Assembly: GCF_029626235.1 (NCBI RefSeq) | Contig: NZ_JARUBO010000005.1 | Location: 2,264,501-2,328,500 of the forward strand | Direction: 5' to 3' | Source: Micromonospora sp. WMMD1120 | Lineage (GTDB): Bacteria; Actinomycetota; Actinomycetes; Mycobacteriales; Micromonosporaceae | Length of the DNA stretch: 64,000 bases | Position numbers and translations under genes: made by a program | Part shown: positions 54,057 to 62,789 of the stretch, one piece after another | How positions within the stretch are numbered: position 1 is the first letter of the stretch | Layout of the letters: the number at the start of each line of letters is the position of its first letter | The notes under the pieces: model-generated | Seen by the model: only the letters and a program-made list of their open reading frames with translations | The model's database searches: none | Told to the model about the DNA's origin: nothing

Positions 54057-55030
54057 TGGCGGCCACCGACAACCCCCGCGATCTTGCACTCCCGGCTCCC
54101 GATTCCTCCCCCTCGTCCTCTTCTGTCCCCGCAGCGAGTGCAAGATCGCGGGGGAGGGTGCGGGCCTTCCTGGACCTCGTCGCGATCGAGCACTCGGTGT
54201 TCGCGCTGCCGTTCGCGTTCCTCTCCGCCCTGGCGGCAATGCAGGTCAACGGCGGGCGGGTGCGCTGGGTCGACCTGCTGCTGATCACCGTGGCGATGGT
54301 CGGGGCGCGGACGTTCGCGATGGCCGCCAACCGCATCCTGGACCGCCGCATCGACGCGCGGAACCCGCGTACCGCCGGTCGGGAGCTGGTCACCGGGGCG
54401 GTGAGCGTGCGGACGGCCTGGACCGGCGCGGCCGTCGCCCTGGTGGTGTTCCTCGCCGCCGCCGCCCTGCTCAACCCGCTCTGCCTGGTGCTCGCGCCGC
54501 TCGCTGTGGTGCCGCTGGTCGTCTACCCGTACGGCAAGCGGTTCACCAACTGGCCACACGCCATCCTCGCCGTCGCCCAGGCGGTCGGCCCGGTCGGCGC
54601 CTGGCTGGCGGTCACCGGCACGCTGGACGGCTCCTGGCCGGCCTGGCTGCTCGGCGCGGCGGTGGGGCTGTGGATCGGTGGCTTCGACCTGATCTACGCC
54701 TGCCAGGACTCCGAGATCGACCGGGAGATCGGGGTGCACAGCGTGCCGGCCCGGTACGGCCGACGCTTCGCGCTGCACGCCTCCTCGGTGGCGCACGTGG
54801 TGACCTTCGCGTTGTTCGTCTGGTTCGGCGCGTTGATCGGCTTCGGCTGGCTCTGGTGGATCGGGCTGGCGCTGACCGCTGTGGCGTTCGGCTACCAGCA
54901 CCTGGTGGTCACCCCGACCGACCTGAGCAAGGTCAACAGGGCCTTCTTCACCGCCAACGGGTTCGTCGGCATCGCGCTGTTCGTCTTCGCCCTGCTCGAC
55001 CTGGTGATCCGACTGAACCTGCGCCCCTGA
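54056..55030 (+). CDS. mqnP: UbiA-family prenyltransferase, probable menaquinone pathway (MqnP)
   Basis: 324 residues with eight to nine transmembrane helices. It would attach the polyprenyl chain to the dihydroxynaphthoate-type ring. The first Asp-rich motif is ANRILDRRIDARNPRTAGR (about residue 95) and the second is ACQDSEIDREIG (about 217), both needed for Mg-diphosphate binding. The first 30 codons after the start are Ser/Pro-rich and are encoded by a perfect inverted repeat (54073-54154), unlike usual family members whose helix 1 begins soon after the start (here near residue 40, AIEHSVFALPFAFL). Coupled to the UbiD-type gene by a one-base overlap. Confidence 0.88.
   Translation: MAATDNPRDLALPAPDSSPSSSSVPAASARSRGRVRAFLDLVAIEHSVFALPFAFLSALAAMQVNGGRVRWVDLLLITVAMVGARTFAMAANRILDRRIDARNPRTAGRELVTGAVSVRTAWTGAAVALVVFLAAAALLNPLCLVLAPLAVVPLVVYPYGKRFTNWPHAILAVAQAVGPVGAWLAVTGTLDGSWPAWLLGAAVGLWIGGFDLIYACQDSEIDREIGVHSVPARYGRRFALHASSVAHVVTFALFVWFGALIGFGWLWWIGLALTAVAFGYQHLVVTPTDLSKVNRAFFTANGFVGIALFVFALLDLVIRLNLRP
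54073..54154. repeat. 82-bp inverted repeat inside the UbiA-type coding sequence
   Basis: Nineteen-base perfect arms (CCCCCGCGATCTTGCACTC and its reverse complement) separated by 44 bp. It lies entirely within codons 6-33 of the prenyltransferase gene. Confidence 0.88.
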
Positions 55031-55063
55031 AGCCGGTCGGCCCGCCGCCCCTGGACCTGGCGG

Positions 55064-56047
55064 CTACGGTCCGGCGGCCGGCTCCGTGGCGCCGACCGGG
55101 TAGCGGGCGCTCTCCAGCGTCCAGTCGATGGTGCCGCGCACGGCGTACGCGATGCCGTCGAGGTGGTCGTTGACCGCCTCGCCCCAGGCCGGGCCGAACG
55201 ACGGCACCGCGGCCCGCAACGTGACGAAGCGCCGCATCGCCGCCCGCCAGAGCTCGGCGGCCCGTTCGACAGCCACCTCCTCCGGTACGGCCAGTTCGGC
55301 CTCGAGGGCGACGACCAGGTTGTGCCCGCCGGCCGTGGCCCGGTCCCGTTCCAGCGAGGCCAGGTCGTTGTACCAGGAGAGCAGGTCGTTGCCGGTGCGG
55401 GCGATCTGGCGCAGCAGCGGGTGCTGGTAGACCGGGTCGGGCAGTGAGCGCCCGGTGACGAACTCCACGAGGGGGTACGACACCTCCGCCGCCGAGGTCG
55501 ACCGACGCAGCTCGACGTACTCGTGCACTGTCGGGCGGCGGCCGGCCTCCTTGTTGACCGCCTCCCGCCAGGTGCCGTCGAGGTGCCGGGCCACGGCGTC
55601 CGCGAACCGCAGCCGCCACCGGGCCGGCATCCGCCGGCGCGGCTCCCGCCAGGCGAGCACGAGCAGCCGCCGCAGCGGACCGGTCAGCCCGGCCTGGCGA
55701 AGCCGGGGCCCGTCGCGCAGGAGCGCCAGCGTGCCACCGCGCAGCGCGCGGATCTGCTCCGCGGTGAGCCGGTCCGGCCCGTCGCAGGCGTCGTCGACAA
55801 GGAAGAACCAGGTGAACAGCACGGTCAGCGTCCGCAGGTCGGCCTCGGTCGCCGCCGGGTAGAGCCGCCCGGCGTACCGGGCGAAGGCGCCCCGGGACAG
55901 CCGGTGCGCCGTGGCGTCGTCGAGGGGCAGGCCAAGGCCGGGGAGTACGCGGAGCAACCACGCCTGCACACCGTCGGCGTGCGGTGACTGCCGGGACGGG
56001 ATCGGACAGTCGGCGCGCAGCGCCTGGAGCACCTCAGCGGTCGTCAC
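55064..56047 (-). CDS. Class I terpene synthase family protein
   Basis: 327 residues, all-helical. D85-D86-A-C-D89 is the metal-binding DDxxD motif, in FFLVDDACDGPD. The second motif starts N227-D-L-A-S231 but has Asp at 235 where Glu is usual (NDxxSxxxE). A terminal R-Y pair (ESARYPVG, about 316) matches the diphosphate-sensing RY of bacterial enzymes. It would cyclise farnesyl or geranyl diphosphate; the product cannot be predicted. It lies on the opposite strand between the UbiA- and UbiX-type genes with no P450 or methyltransferase nearby. Confidence 0.82.
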   Translation of the reverse strand: MTTAEVLQALRADCPIPSRQSPHADGVQAWLLRVLPGLGLPLDDATAHRLSRGAFARYAGRLYPAATEADLRTLTVLFTWFFLVDDACDGPDRLTAEQIRALRGGTLALLRDGPRLRQAGLTGPLRRLLVLAWREPRRRMPARWRLRFADAVARHLDGTWREAVNKEAGRRPTVHEYVELRRSTSAAEVSYPLVEFVTGRSLPDPVYQHPLLRQIARTGNDLLSWYNDLASLERDRATAGGHNLVVALEAELAVPEEVAVERAAELWRAAMRRFVTLRAAVPSFGPAWGEAVNDHLDGIAYAVRGTIDWTLESARYPVGATEPAAGP

Positions 56048-56197
56048 CGATGCCTCCTCCGCGAACCCGTCCCGGCGCGAATCTCCAGCGGCAGCATCTC
56101 AGGTCGATGGGAGACGCAGGTACCCGGCGGGCGGACCCAGCCGGACCATCCCGGGGGTGCCCACCGGCGCACCGTCCCGACCAGGCAGTCTGGAGGC

Positions 56198-56827
56198 ATG
56201 CGCGAACCCTGGGTGGTCGGAGTCTCCGGTGCGTCCGGCACGCCGTACGCGGCGGCCGTCATCGGCGGGCTCCTCGACGCCGGCGAGTCGGTGGACCTGA
56301 TCGTGTCCCGCGCCGCCCGGCTCACAGTGCTCGACGAGACCGGCCGGCCCTTCCGCGACGGGCACTGGAACGAGGACCTCGCCGCCTGGCTGGGCCGGGA
56401 CCTGACCGGGGCGGACGTGCGGCACTGGCCGGCGGGCGACCTGGCCGCCGGGCCGAGCAGCGGCTCCTACCGGGTACGCGGCATGACAGTGGTGCCGGCC
56501 AGCACGGCGGCCTGCGCGGGCATCGCCATCGGGCTCTCCAAGGACCTGTTGCAGCGCGCCGCCGAGGTCAACCTCAAGGAACGGCGTCCGGTGGTGCTGG
56601 TGCCACGGGAGACCCCGGTGACCCGCAGTCACCTGGAACACCTCATCGCGCTGCACGACGCCGGCGCGGTGGTGCTGCCGGCCAGCCCCGGCTTCTACGG
56701 GGCCGGCGCGGCGGCCAGCGCCCAGCAGTTGGTCGACTTCGTGGCCGGCAAGGTGCTGGACGCGCTCGGCGTGCCACACACCCTGTTCCGGCGGTGGTCC
56801 GGCCAGCTCGGCGCGGCCCGCAGCTGA
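56198..56827 (+). CDS. ubiX: Flavin prenyltransferase UbiX
   Basis: 209 residues. Makes prenylated FMN, the cofactor of UbiD decarboxylases. The N-terminal VVGVSGASGTPYAAAV (FMN phosphate loop), VVPASTAACAGIAIG near residue 100, RRPVVLVPRETPVTRSHLEHLIAL near 128 and LPASPGFY are all diagnostic. In the same direction as the UbiD/UbiA genes but separated from them by the terpene synthase gene. Fits MqnM of the futalosine pathway. Confidence 0.92.
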   Translation: MREPWVVGVSGASGTPYAAAVIGGLLDAGESVDLIVSRAARLTVLDETGRPFRDGHWNEDLAAWLGRDLTGADVRHWPAGDLAAGPSSGSYRVRGMTVVPASTAACAGIAIGLSKDLLQRAAEVNLKERRPVVLVPRETPVTRSHLEHLIALHDAGAVVLPASPGFYGAGAAASAQQLVDFVAGKVLDALGVPHTLFRRWSGQLGAARS

Positions 56828-56919
56828 CTCAGCGCGGGTGGCGGTGCCGCCCGGCCGTCGGCCGGAGCGGGACGCGGACCGGACCGGCGCCCGGTCCGCG
56901 TGGCGTTGTCCGCACCAGT

Positions 56920-57186
56920 TCAGTACATGCCGGCGTTGGCCGGACCCGGCCCCGTGGACGCGGCCGGACCCACATTGCGTGGCTTGCCGACCTCATCCAC
57001 CTCGTCCAGCATGCCCTCCCCCTCAAGCAGGGCTCGCACCTCGGATTCCCGAAACCGGCGATGCCCGCCTGGAGTCCGGATGCTTCCTATCCGGCCGGCC
57101 GCCGCCCATCTCGTCACAGTTTTCGGGTCTACCCGAAACAGCGCGGCGACCTCACCCGGTGTCAGCAGGCGATCTCCAGTGTCCAC
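56920..57186 (-). CDS. bldC: BldC-like MerR-type developmental regulator
   Basis: 88 residues from GTG 57186, which follows AGGAGGGG; longer starts are rejected. The winged-helix core (RLLTPGEVAALFRVDPKTVTRW, then GRIGSIRTPGGHRRFRESEVRALL) is nearly the complete BldC sequence as conserved in filamentous actinobacteria, where it binds DNA as head-to-tail oligomers and controls entry into development. A 20-residue tail (GPAASTGPGPANAGMY) is extra. About 270 bp upstream is comparatively AT-rich and likely holds its promoter. Confidence 0.9.
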   Translation of the reverse strand: MDTGDRLLTPGEVAALFRVDPKTVTRWAAAGRIGSIRTPGGHRRFRESEVRALLEGEGMLDEVDEVGKPRNVGPAASTGPGPANAGMY

Positions 57187-57456
57187 AGCCCCCTCCTCGC
57201 GTCGACGAAGCCCCCGGCTGAACACACTGCCCCCGGCTGGTGCGTAGCCCAGAGCCGTCATGAGGGACGTATGGCAATTACAGCACCAGGGACATGGCCT
57301 GTCCGCCCAAACGCGAAAAATGCACTGAGTAGGGAGTTAGTAATGTTACTGGTGCTACCTCGGCCTTGACCGGCGGTTTGCGAACAGTGACTCACCGCTC
57401 AGTCCAACGGATGCCGAGGGCCACTCGTTACGCCCGAGCGGCTAGGGTCACTCTCT

Positions 57457-57915
57457 GTGGATGCCATCGACCTGAGCCTCGTCGACCTGCTGCGTGGCAA
57501 CGCCCGTCTCTCGTACGCCGAGCTGGCCCGCCAGGTGGGTCTCTCGGCTCCGGCCGTACACGAGCGGGTCGGCAAGCTGGAGAGCAGCGGCGTGGTGCGC
57601 GGCTACCGTGCCGACGTCGCTCCGGAGTCGATCGGCCTGGGCGTCACCGCGCTGATCGGCATCGTCGAGGACTCCGGCGCCGACAGCGACGACATGCTCG
57701 AATCGCTGCGGGTGCTGCCCGAGATCGAGTCCTGCTACTTCATGGCCGGCGTCGAGTCGTTCCTCCTCAAGGCCCGGGTCGGCACGATCGCCGAGCTGGA
57801 GCAGTTGATCGTGCGGCTGAACCGGACCCCCGGGGTCGCCTCCACCCGTACCGCCATCGCCCTCTCCACCAAGTGGGAGAACCGCCCGCAGCCGGTCGGC
57901 ACGCCCGCCACCTGA
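57457..57915 (+). CDS. Lrp/AsnC family transcriptional regulator
   Basis: 152 residues: helix-turn-helix at 8-58 (LSYAELARQVGLSAPAVHERVGKLES) and a C-terminal RAM ligand-binding domain (about 70-145). Members sense amino acids and form octamers. GTG start. It is upstream and on the same strand as the SDR and PLP-enzyme genes, 50 bp and more apart, and could regulate the PLP enzyme, which probably handles cysteine. Confidence 0.9.
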   Translation: MDAIDLSLVDLLRGNARLSYAELARQVGLSAPAVHERVGKLESSGVVRGYRADVAPESIGLGVTALIGIVEDSGADSDDMLESLRVLPEIESCYFMAGVESFLLKARVGTIAELEQLIVRLNRTPGVASTRTAIALSTKWENRPQPVGTPAT

Positions 57916-57964
57916 CCGCCGCGTACCCCTGGTGTCACCGCTCGGCCGGCGGTAGCGTGCGCCG

Positions 57965-58795
57965 ATGACCTCGCCGGCGCGCCCGGTGGCGGTGGTGACC
58001 GGCGCCGCCGGCGGCCTGGGCCGTGCCATCGCCACCGCGCTGCACGCCGACGGCTGGTCGGTGCTGCTCACCGACCTCGACCCGGCGGCGGTGGCGACCG
58101 CCGCGACCCCGCTCGGCGGCTGGTCCGCCGCCCTGGACGTCCGGGACGAGGCGGCCTGCGCGGCCGTCGTCGCTACCGCCACCGGCCGGGGTGACCTCGC
58201 CCTCTGGGTCAACAACGCCGGCATCCTGGTCACCGGGCCGTCCTGGGACCACGACGGTCCGACCCGCCGCCGGGTGCTCGACGTGAACACCCTCGGCGCC
58301 ATGAACGGCACCCTCGCCGCGCTCGCCGTGATGCGCGCGCAGGGTCACGGCCACGTGCTCAACGTCGTCTCGCTGGCCGGGCTCGTCGCCGCGCCCGGCG
58401 AGACGGTGTACGCGGCCAGCAAGCACGCCCTGCTGGCGTTCAGCCTCGGCACCCTCTCCGACCTGCGGATGGCCGGTTACCGGCGGGTGCACGTGTCCTG
58501 CCTCTGCCCGGACGGCATCTGGACCCCGATGCTGCACGACCGGCTGGACGACCCGGGTGCGCTCGCGTCCTTCACCGGGGCGATGCTCACCGCGCGGCGG
58601 GTGGCCGACCGGGCGGTCCGGCTGGCCCGCCGGCCGCGCCCGGTGGTCACCGTGCCCCGCTGGCGGGGAGCGCAGGTACGCCTGCTGGACGCGTTGCCCG
58701 GGCTGGCCGTCGCACTGACCCCGCTGGTCCGGGCCGCCGGGCGGGCCGGTCAGCGCCGCCAACGCCGCCGGCTCACGCCACCGGACCGGCGCTGA
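57965..58795 (+). CDS. Short-chain dehydrogenase/reductase
   Basis: 276 residues, classical SDR. NAD(P) motif TGAAGGLG (residues 12-19), NNAG near 82, and catalytic S/Y/K with YAASK near 146. Arg-rich C-terminal tail. Asp in TDLDP after the second strand suggests NAD(H) preference. The substrate is unknown. Confidence 0.88.
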   Translation: MTSPARPVAVVTGAAGGLGRAIATALHADGWSVLLTDLDPAAVATAATPLGGWSAALDVRDEAACAAVVATATGRGDLALWVNNAGILVTGPSWDHDGPTRRRVLDVNTLGAMNGTLAALAVMRAQGHGHVLNVVSLAGLVAAPGETVYAASKHALLAFSLGTLSDLRMAGYRRVHVSCLCPDGIWTPMLHDRLDDPGALASFTGAMLTARRVADRAVRLARRPRPVVTVPRWRGAQVRLLDALPGLAVALTPLVRAAGRAGQRRQRRRLTPPDRR

Positions 58796-58826
58796 ACGCC
58801 GCTGACCTGCTTGCTACGTTTCCGGC

Positions 58827-59918
58827 GTGACTCATCTCGACCGGTGCGACGAGGCCAGCCGGACCTGGGTGACGGAGGCCATCGCCACCGTCGAGGCGGA
58901 CGCGAACCGCTCGGCCGACACCCACCTGCTGCCGTTCCCGCTGCCGCGGGATTGGGGGATCGACCTCTACCTGAAGGACGAGTCGTCACACCCCACCGGC
59001 TCGCTGAAGCACCGGCTGGCCCGCTCGCTGTTCCTGTACGCGCTCTGCAACGGCTGGATCGGACCCCGGACCACGATCGTCGAGGCGTCCTCCGGCTCCA
59101 CGGCGGTCTCCGAGGCGTACTTCGCGCGGATGCTCGGTCTGCCGTTCATCGCCGTGATGCCGGCGTCCACCTCGCCCGAGAAGATCGCGCAGATCGAGTT
59201 CCAGGGCGGCCGGTGCCACCTCGTCACCGACCCGGCCGGCGTGGTGGTCGAGGCCCGTTGGCTCGCGGAGGACTCCGGCGGGCACTTCATGGACCAGTTC
59301 ACGTACGCCGAGCGGGCCACCGACTGGCGGGGCAACAACAACATCGCCGAGTCGATCTACGCGCAGCTCGAGTTGGAGCGACACCCCATCCCCGACTGGA
59401 TCGTGGTGGGCGCCGGCACCGGGGGCACCAGCGCGACAATCGGCCGGTACGCCCGGTACCGCCGGCTCGCCACCAAGCTCTGCGTGGTCGACCCGGAGAA
59501 CTCGGCGTTCTACCCGGCCTGGCAGGCGGCCGACTGGTCGGTGCGGACCGGGAAGGGCTCCCGCATCGAGGGGATCGGCCGGCCCACCGTGGAGGCGTCG
59601 TTCGTGCCCTCGGTGGTGGACCGGATGGTCCAGGTGCCGGACGCGGCGTCGCTGGCCGCCATGCGCGCCGGATCGGCGCTGCTCGGCCGCCGGGTGGGCG
59701 GCTCCACCGGCACCAACCTGTGGGGCGCCTTCGGGCTGATCGCCGCGATGCTCGCCGAGGGCCGGACCGGGTCGGTGGTCACCCTGATCTGCGACCCCGG
59801 TGACCGGTACGCCGACACGTACTACGCCGACAGTTGGGTCGCCGCCCAGGGTCTGGACCTGGACCCGCACCTGGCCACGATCGACCGCTTCCTCGCCAGC
59901 GGGGCCTGGCCCGCCTGA
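58827..59918 (+). CDS. Cds1-like PLP-dependent cysteine synthase/desulfhydrase family enzyme
   Basis: 363 residues, fold type II PLP enzyme. PLP lysine is K61 in [31 protein letters not shown] (near 92) binds the substrate carboxylate and [16 protein letters not shown] (near 192) the phosphate. It resembles the mycobacterial L-cysteine desulfhydrase Cds1 and distant cystathionine beta-synthases more than CysK. GTG start. Probably degrades cysteine to sulfide, pyruvate and ammonia. Confidence 0.82.
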   Translation: MTHLDRCDEASRTWVTEAIATVEADANRSADTHLLPFPLPRDWGIDLYLKDESSHPTGSLKHRLARSLFLYALCNGWIGPRTTIVEASSGSTAVSEAYFARMLGLPFIAVMPASTSPEKIAQIEFQGGRCHLVTDPAGVVVEARWLAEDSGGHFMDQFTYAERATDWRGNNNIAESIYAQLELERHPIPDWIVVGAGTGGTSATIGRYARYRRLATKLCVVDPENSAFYPAWQAADWSVRTGKGSRIEGIGRPTVEASFVPSVVDRMVQVPDAASLAAMRAGSALLGRRVGGSTGTNLWGAFGLIAAMLAEGRTGSVVTLICDPGDRYADTYYADSWVAAQGLDLDPHLATIDRFLASGAWPA

Positions 59919-59976
59919 GCCGTTCCGGGTAGGTCGCGTGGCCCGTGCTCGCCCGGCCCGTGCTCGCCCAGCCCGC

Positions 59977-60606
59977 TCAGCGCGGATCGATCCGTTCGGC
60001 CAGGCCCGGGTAGCGCACCACGTAGCCGCTGTCGTCCAGGTCGATGTCGGCGGTGAAGGTGCCGCTGGCGAACCGTACCCGACCCGGCCCCAGCCCGGTG
60101 TAGACCTGCTCGGCCGACACCACCTCGAGGCTCGGCAGCAGCACCCAGGCGACGGTGATCCGGTGGGCCAGGTCGGCCGGCTCGGCGGCCAGCCTGAGCC
60201 GGTGCACCGGTAGCGTGTTGAACAGCGGAGACCCGCTCACGTCGACGTCGAGCGCCTCGGCCAGCCGGTCCGGATCGTCGGTGCCCGGCAGCCCGGCCCG
60301 TCGATGGCCGGCGGCGACCAGCGCGCTGTCCAGGTCCCCCTGCTCGGCGGTGGTCACCCGCCACCGGTCCACGGCCCGTTCCAACGTCACCCGGCGTAGC
60401 CAGCCGAGCCCTTCGGCCTCCACCTCGACGCGGGTGGTCACCCACTCCGGTGTGGTGGTCACCTGATAGCGCGCGGTCCAGGGGATCGGGTCCACCGCGA
60501 GCAGGGTGCCCCGGGCCGTCAGCCCGTTCCCGTCGTCGAGCAGGACCTGCTCGCTGCCGGCGGTGTCGGTCCGGGACCAGAAGATCGATTTCGGCATGGT
60601 GGCCAT
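59977..60606 (-). CDS. Putative glycolipid-binding family protein
   Basis: 209 residues from ATG 60606 (MATMPKSIFW). The pattern IFWSRTDTAGSEQV at the start, followed by short beta strands and VDVSGSPLFNTLPVHRL near residue 135, then YTGLGPGRVRF, matches the glycolipid-binding-like (PF06475-type) family of cytoplasmic proteins, whose function is inferred only from a distant structural likeness. Stands alone, convergent with the PLP enzyme gene. Confidence 0.8.
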   Translation of the reverse strand: MATMPKSIFWSRTDTAGSEQVLLDDGNGLTARGTLLAVDPIPWTARYQVTTTPEWVTTRVEVEAEGLGWLRRVTLERAVDRWRVTTAEQGDLDSALVAAGHRRAGLPGTDDPDRLAEALDVDVSGSPLFNTLPVHRLRLAAEPADLAHRITVAWVLLPSLEVVSAEQVYTGLGPGRVRFASGTFTADIDLDDSGYVVRYPGLAERIDPR

Positions 60607-60699
60607 GAGCCGGACGTTACGCGCTCCGACCGCCCTCGGCAGAGCATGCGCGAACGCCGCCGCGGAGCAGGGCATCCGCGACGGCGTTCGAGACGTCTG

Positions 60700-62592
60700 T
60701 CAGTGGGTACGCGCCGGCGGTCGCCCGCCGAAGCCGCGCCGGTCGTCGCGCGGCCGGTCCTCGCGGGGCCGGTCGTCCCGGGCACGGCTCTCCGGGCGGA
60801 AGCCGCCCCGGGAGTCGCGGTCGCCGAAGCGCCGCTCACCCTGCGGTCGGTCCCCCCGGGAGTCCCTGTCGCCGAAGCGCCGCTCACCTGCCGGCCGTTC
60901 GCCCCGGCCGCCGAACTGCGGTCGGTCCCCGTACCCCCGGCTGTCCCGGTCGCCGTACCGCCGGTCGCGGTCGCCGGCCGGACGGTCGCCGTATCGGCGC
61001 TCGCCCTGCGGCCGGTCGCCGTAGCCCCGGTCGCCCTGCGGCCGGTCGCCGTACTGACGCCCGCCGGTGGGACGGTCGCCGAAGCGGCGCTCGCCCTGCG
61101 GTCGGTCGCCGTAGCTCCGATCGCCCTGCGGCCGGTCGCCGTACTGACGCCCGCCGGTGGGACGGTCGCCGAAGCGGCGCTCGCCCTGCGGCCGGTCGCC
61201 GTAGCCCCGGTCGCCCTGCGGCCGGTCGCCGTACTGACGCCCGCCGGTCGGTCGGTCGCCGTAGCGGCGCGGACCGCTCACCCGATCGTCGTGCCGGCGC
61301 GGACCGCCGGAGCGGTCACCGTAGCCCCGGGGCTCCGCCTCGACACGCACCGGGACGCCGCTGGGCTCGCGGGCGCCGACCAGCTCGGCGAGCGCCGCGT
61401 CCCCGACCCGGACCCGGGTCTCGGCCGGCGCGACGCCGGCCTTCTCCATCATCGCCAGCGTGGTGCGGCGCTGCTTGGGCAGCACCAGCGTGGCCACCGC
61501 GCCCGACTCACCCGCGCGGGCGGTACGCCCCGCGCGGTGCAGGTAGTCCTTGGGGTCCTTCGGCGGGTCGACGTGCAGGACCAGGGTGACCCCGTCGACG
61601 TGGATGCCCCGAGCCGCCACGTCCGTGGCGACCAGCACGTTCATCCGGCCCTCACGGAACTCGGCGAGCGTCCTGGTGCGCATCCGCTGGGTCTTGCCGC
61701 CGTGCAGCCCTCCGGCGCGTACGCCGACGGCCGCGAGCTGCTCCACCAGCCGGTCCACGCCGAGCTGGGTACGGGCGAAGACCATGGTCCGACCGTCCCG
61801 GGCGGCGATCGACGCCGCCACCGGGAACTTCTCGTGCGGCGGGATCAACAGCATGTGGTGGTCCATGGTGGACACCGAGGCGGTGGACGGCGCCGTGGAG
61901 TGCGTGACCGGGTCGGTCATGAAGCGCTTGACCAGGGCGTCGACGTCACCGTCCAGGGTGGCCGAGAAGAGCAGACGCTGGCCGTCAGCGGGCGTCTTCG
62001 CCAACAGCTCGGTCACCTCGGGCAGGAAGCCCATGTCGGCCATCTGGTCGGCCTCGTCGAGCACCGTGACCTCGACGTCGTCGAGTTGGCAGATGCCCCG
62101 CTCGATGAGATCCCCGAGCCGGCCCGGGGTGGCCACGATGATCTCCACGCCGCGGCGCAGCGCGTCGATCTGCCGGTCGTACGGCACGCCGCCGACGGCG
62201 GTCTTCAGGAAGATGTTGAGTGCCTTGCCCAGGGGCAGCAGGGCGTCGTTGACCTGCATGGCCAACTCCCGCGTCGGGACCAGGACGAGGGCGCGCGGAC
62301 GCATCGGCCGGGCCGGCGGCGCGGCGGCCACCCGGGCCAGCAGCGGCAGCCCGAACGCGAGGGTCTTACCCGAGCCGGTCTGGCCACGGCCGAGCACGTC
62401 CCGACCGGCGAGCGCATCCGGCACCGTGGCCCGCTGGATCTCGAACGGGGTGGTGATGCCCTGCCGCGCCAGGGCGCGGACCAGCGGCTCGGGCAGGCCG
62501 AGGCCGGCGAAGTCGACCGGCTCGACGGTGTCGGTCGCCGGGGTGGAGTCGAAAACGGACGTAACGGTGCTGGGGTCAGCAGAGGTGGTCAA
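60700..62592 (-). CDS. DEAD-box ATP-dependent RNA helicase with Arg/Gly/Asp-rich tail
   Basis: 630 residues from a TTG start (62592) preceded by AAAGG; the upstream ATG extension is Arg-rich and unlike the family. Complete helicase core: Q-motif FEIQ, Walker A GQTGSGKT, PTRELAMQ, TPGRLGD, DEAD, SAT, ARTQLG region and HRAGRTARAG. From about residue 425 the C-terminus is a low-complexity repeat (YGDRPQGDR, FGDRPTGGR units) that should bind RNA and promote condensation, as in cold-shock and ribosome-assembly helicases. The tail is coded by 90-bp tandem repeats. Confidence 0.92.
   Translation of the reverse strand: MTTSADPSTVTSVFDSTPATDTVEPVDFAGLGLPEPLVRALARQGITTPFEIQRATVPDALAGRDVLGRGQTGSGKTLAFGLPLLARVAAAPPARPMRPRALVLVPTRELAMQVNDALLPLGKALNIFLKTAVGGVPYDRQIDALRRGVEIIVATPGRLGDLIERGICQLDDVEVTVLDEADQMADMGFLPEVTELLAKTPADGQRLLFSATLDGDVDALVKRFMTDPVTHSTAPSTASVSTMDHHMLLIPPHEKFPVAASIAARDGRTMVFARTQLGVDRLVEQLAAVGVRAGGLHGGKTQRMRTRTLAEFREGRMNVLVATDVAARGIHVDGVTLVLHVDPPKDPKDYLHRAGRTARAGESGAVATLVLPKQRRTTLAMMEKAGVAPAETRVRVGDAALAELVGAREPSGVPVRVEAEPRGYGDRSGGPRRHDDRVSGPRRYGDRPTGGRQYGDRPQGDRGYGDRPQGERRFGDRPTGGRQYGDRPQGDRSYGDRPQGERRFGDRPTGGRQYGDRPQGDRGYGDRPQGERRYGDRPAGDRDRRYGDRDSRGYGDRPQFGGRGERPAGERRFGDRDSRGDRPQGERRFGDRDSRGGFRPESRARDDRPREDRPRDDRRGFGGRPPARTH
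60990..61265 (-). repeat. 90-bp tandem repeats in RNA helicase tail
   Basis: Three units of 90 bp (boundaries near 61055, 61145 and 61235) with only a few differences, plus partial diverged units on both sides. Each encodes thirty residues made of three xGDRPxG modules. Confidence 0.85.
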
Positions 62593-62789
62593 GAAAAGCC
62601 TTTCGAGCGGGGCGCATCTTCGCGATGGCCTGCCGCGGCTGTGTCGCCGGATCGCCCGCAAGATCGCCCATGGGCGCGCACCACGCGCGCCAGGTCAGTG
62701 ATCCAGACAAGTGTACGGCGGTCCGGCGAAGCCGCCAGCCGGTTGTCCGACCGTAGTGGGCCGACTCACCATCGCCCTCACCCGTCGGC

